Shown piece by piece: positions 32,816 through 32,882 of a DNA stretch of 32,882 bases. The notes below the pieces were generated by a model. That model was not told where the DNA came from, searched no databases, and was given only the letters and a program-made list of their open reading frames with translations. Origin of the DNA: Candidatus Wallbacteria bacterium (GTDB taxonomy: Bacteria > Muiribacteriota > UBA6191 > JACPRK01); contig JACQZN010000108.1 of assembly GCA_016213845.1 (NCBI GenBank), positions 1-32,882 of the forward strand, given 5' to 3'. The stretch's first letter is position 1; each line of letters begins with the position of its first letter. The position numbers were made by a program, and so were the translations under genes.

Positions 32816-32882
32816 GGGGACAGGCGCAGCGGGCCCGGTTCCCTGGGTTCCGACGCGCGAGCAAGTGGCGAGGGCCGGCTCT
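32802..32882 (+). CDS. Possible start of a CDS running off the window
   Basis: An open frame from the ATG at 32802 continues to the window end (27 codons: MGKGEGTGAAGPVPWVPTRE, then QVARAGS). An AAGG lies about 6 nt upstream, and it overlaps the end of the small coiled-coil gene. Too short to identify. Confidence 0.3.
   Translation, partial: MGKGEGTGAAGPVPWVPTREQVARAGS

Noticed and set aside
1..32882. CRISPR arrays, insertion sequences, integrases, tRNA and rRNA genes
   Set aside because: I found no regularly spaced repeats, transposase or integrase motifs, or canonical tRNA/rRNA segments.

Overview
This GC-rich window carries densely packed genes on both strands with short intergenic gaps. 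The mix suggests a free-living Gram-negative environmental bacterium, perhaps Acidobacteriota or Myxococcota: a membrane Ser/Thr kinase with a TPR-like tail, a DUF4097 protein, exported metalloprotease and PLD enzymes, several GT-C glycosyltransferases, and a PPDK-type ATP-grasp protein with glucan-dikinase-like domain order. The phylum is an inference; there is no rRNA or other marker in the window.

Layout. 19-5676: a nuclease-helicase of the DUF2075 type (-), an exported cupin/NTF2-like protein (+), a bleomycin hydrolase/PepC peptidase (-) and a DUF4097 protein (-). 6064-8881 (+): a small-molecule enzyme run (creatininase family, YjbQ/UPF0047, LOG-like, APH-like kinase). 8889-16736: a cell-surface glycan block (DUF1499, Wzx-like flippase, two GT-C glycosyltransferases, a GT2 polyprenyl-phosphate sugar synthase, an exported PLD-fold enzyme). 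16832-19980: a GNAT acetyltransferase translationally coupled to a Ser/Thr kinase, then a TfoX-N protein. 20098-24255: quinone oxidoreductase, acyl-CoA desaturase, ABC exporter. 24285-24904: no convincing gene, but a highly structured RNA on the minus strand. 25001-28860: acyl carrier protein, an unknown protein, an M36/M4-like metalloprotease and an MFS transporter. 28866-32882: the GWD-like ATP-grasp protein, an AAA/DUF4143 ATPase, a decayed partial copy of the ATP-grasp gene, and a small coiled-coil protein.

The most interesting element is the roughly 620-nt candidate noncoding RNA at 24285-24904 (-). It has a near-consensus sigma-70 promoter (TTGACT, 17-bp spacer, TACACT), many stem-loops capped by GNRA tetraloops, G-U pairs that would be A-C mismatches on the other strand, and an intrinsic terminator. 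I do not recognise it as RNase P, tmRNA, SRP or 6S RNA, or a group I or II intron.

A second theme is an inverted repeat, CTCGAA-N6-TTCGAG, found just upstream of the RNA promoter and again inside a 26-bp perfect palindrome that covers the -10 region and the start codon of the DUF4143 ATPase gene. The two loci may share a regulator. A 57-nt intergenic repeat, 74% identical between two copies with a shared hairpin, is a further unexplained structure.
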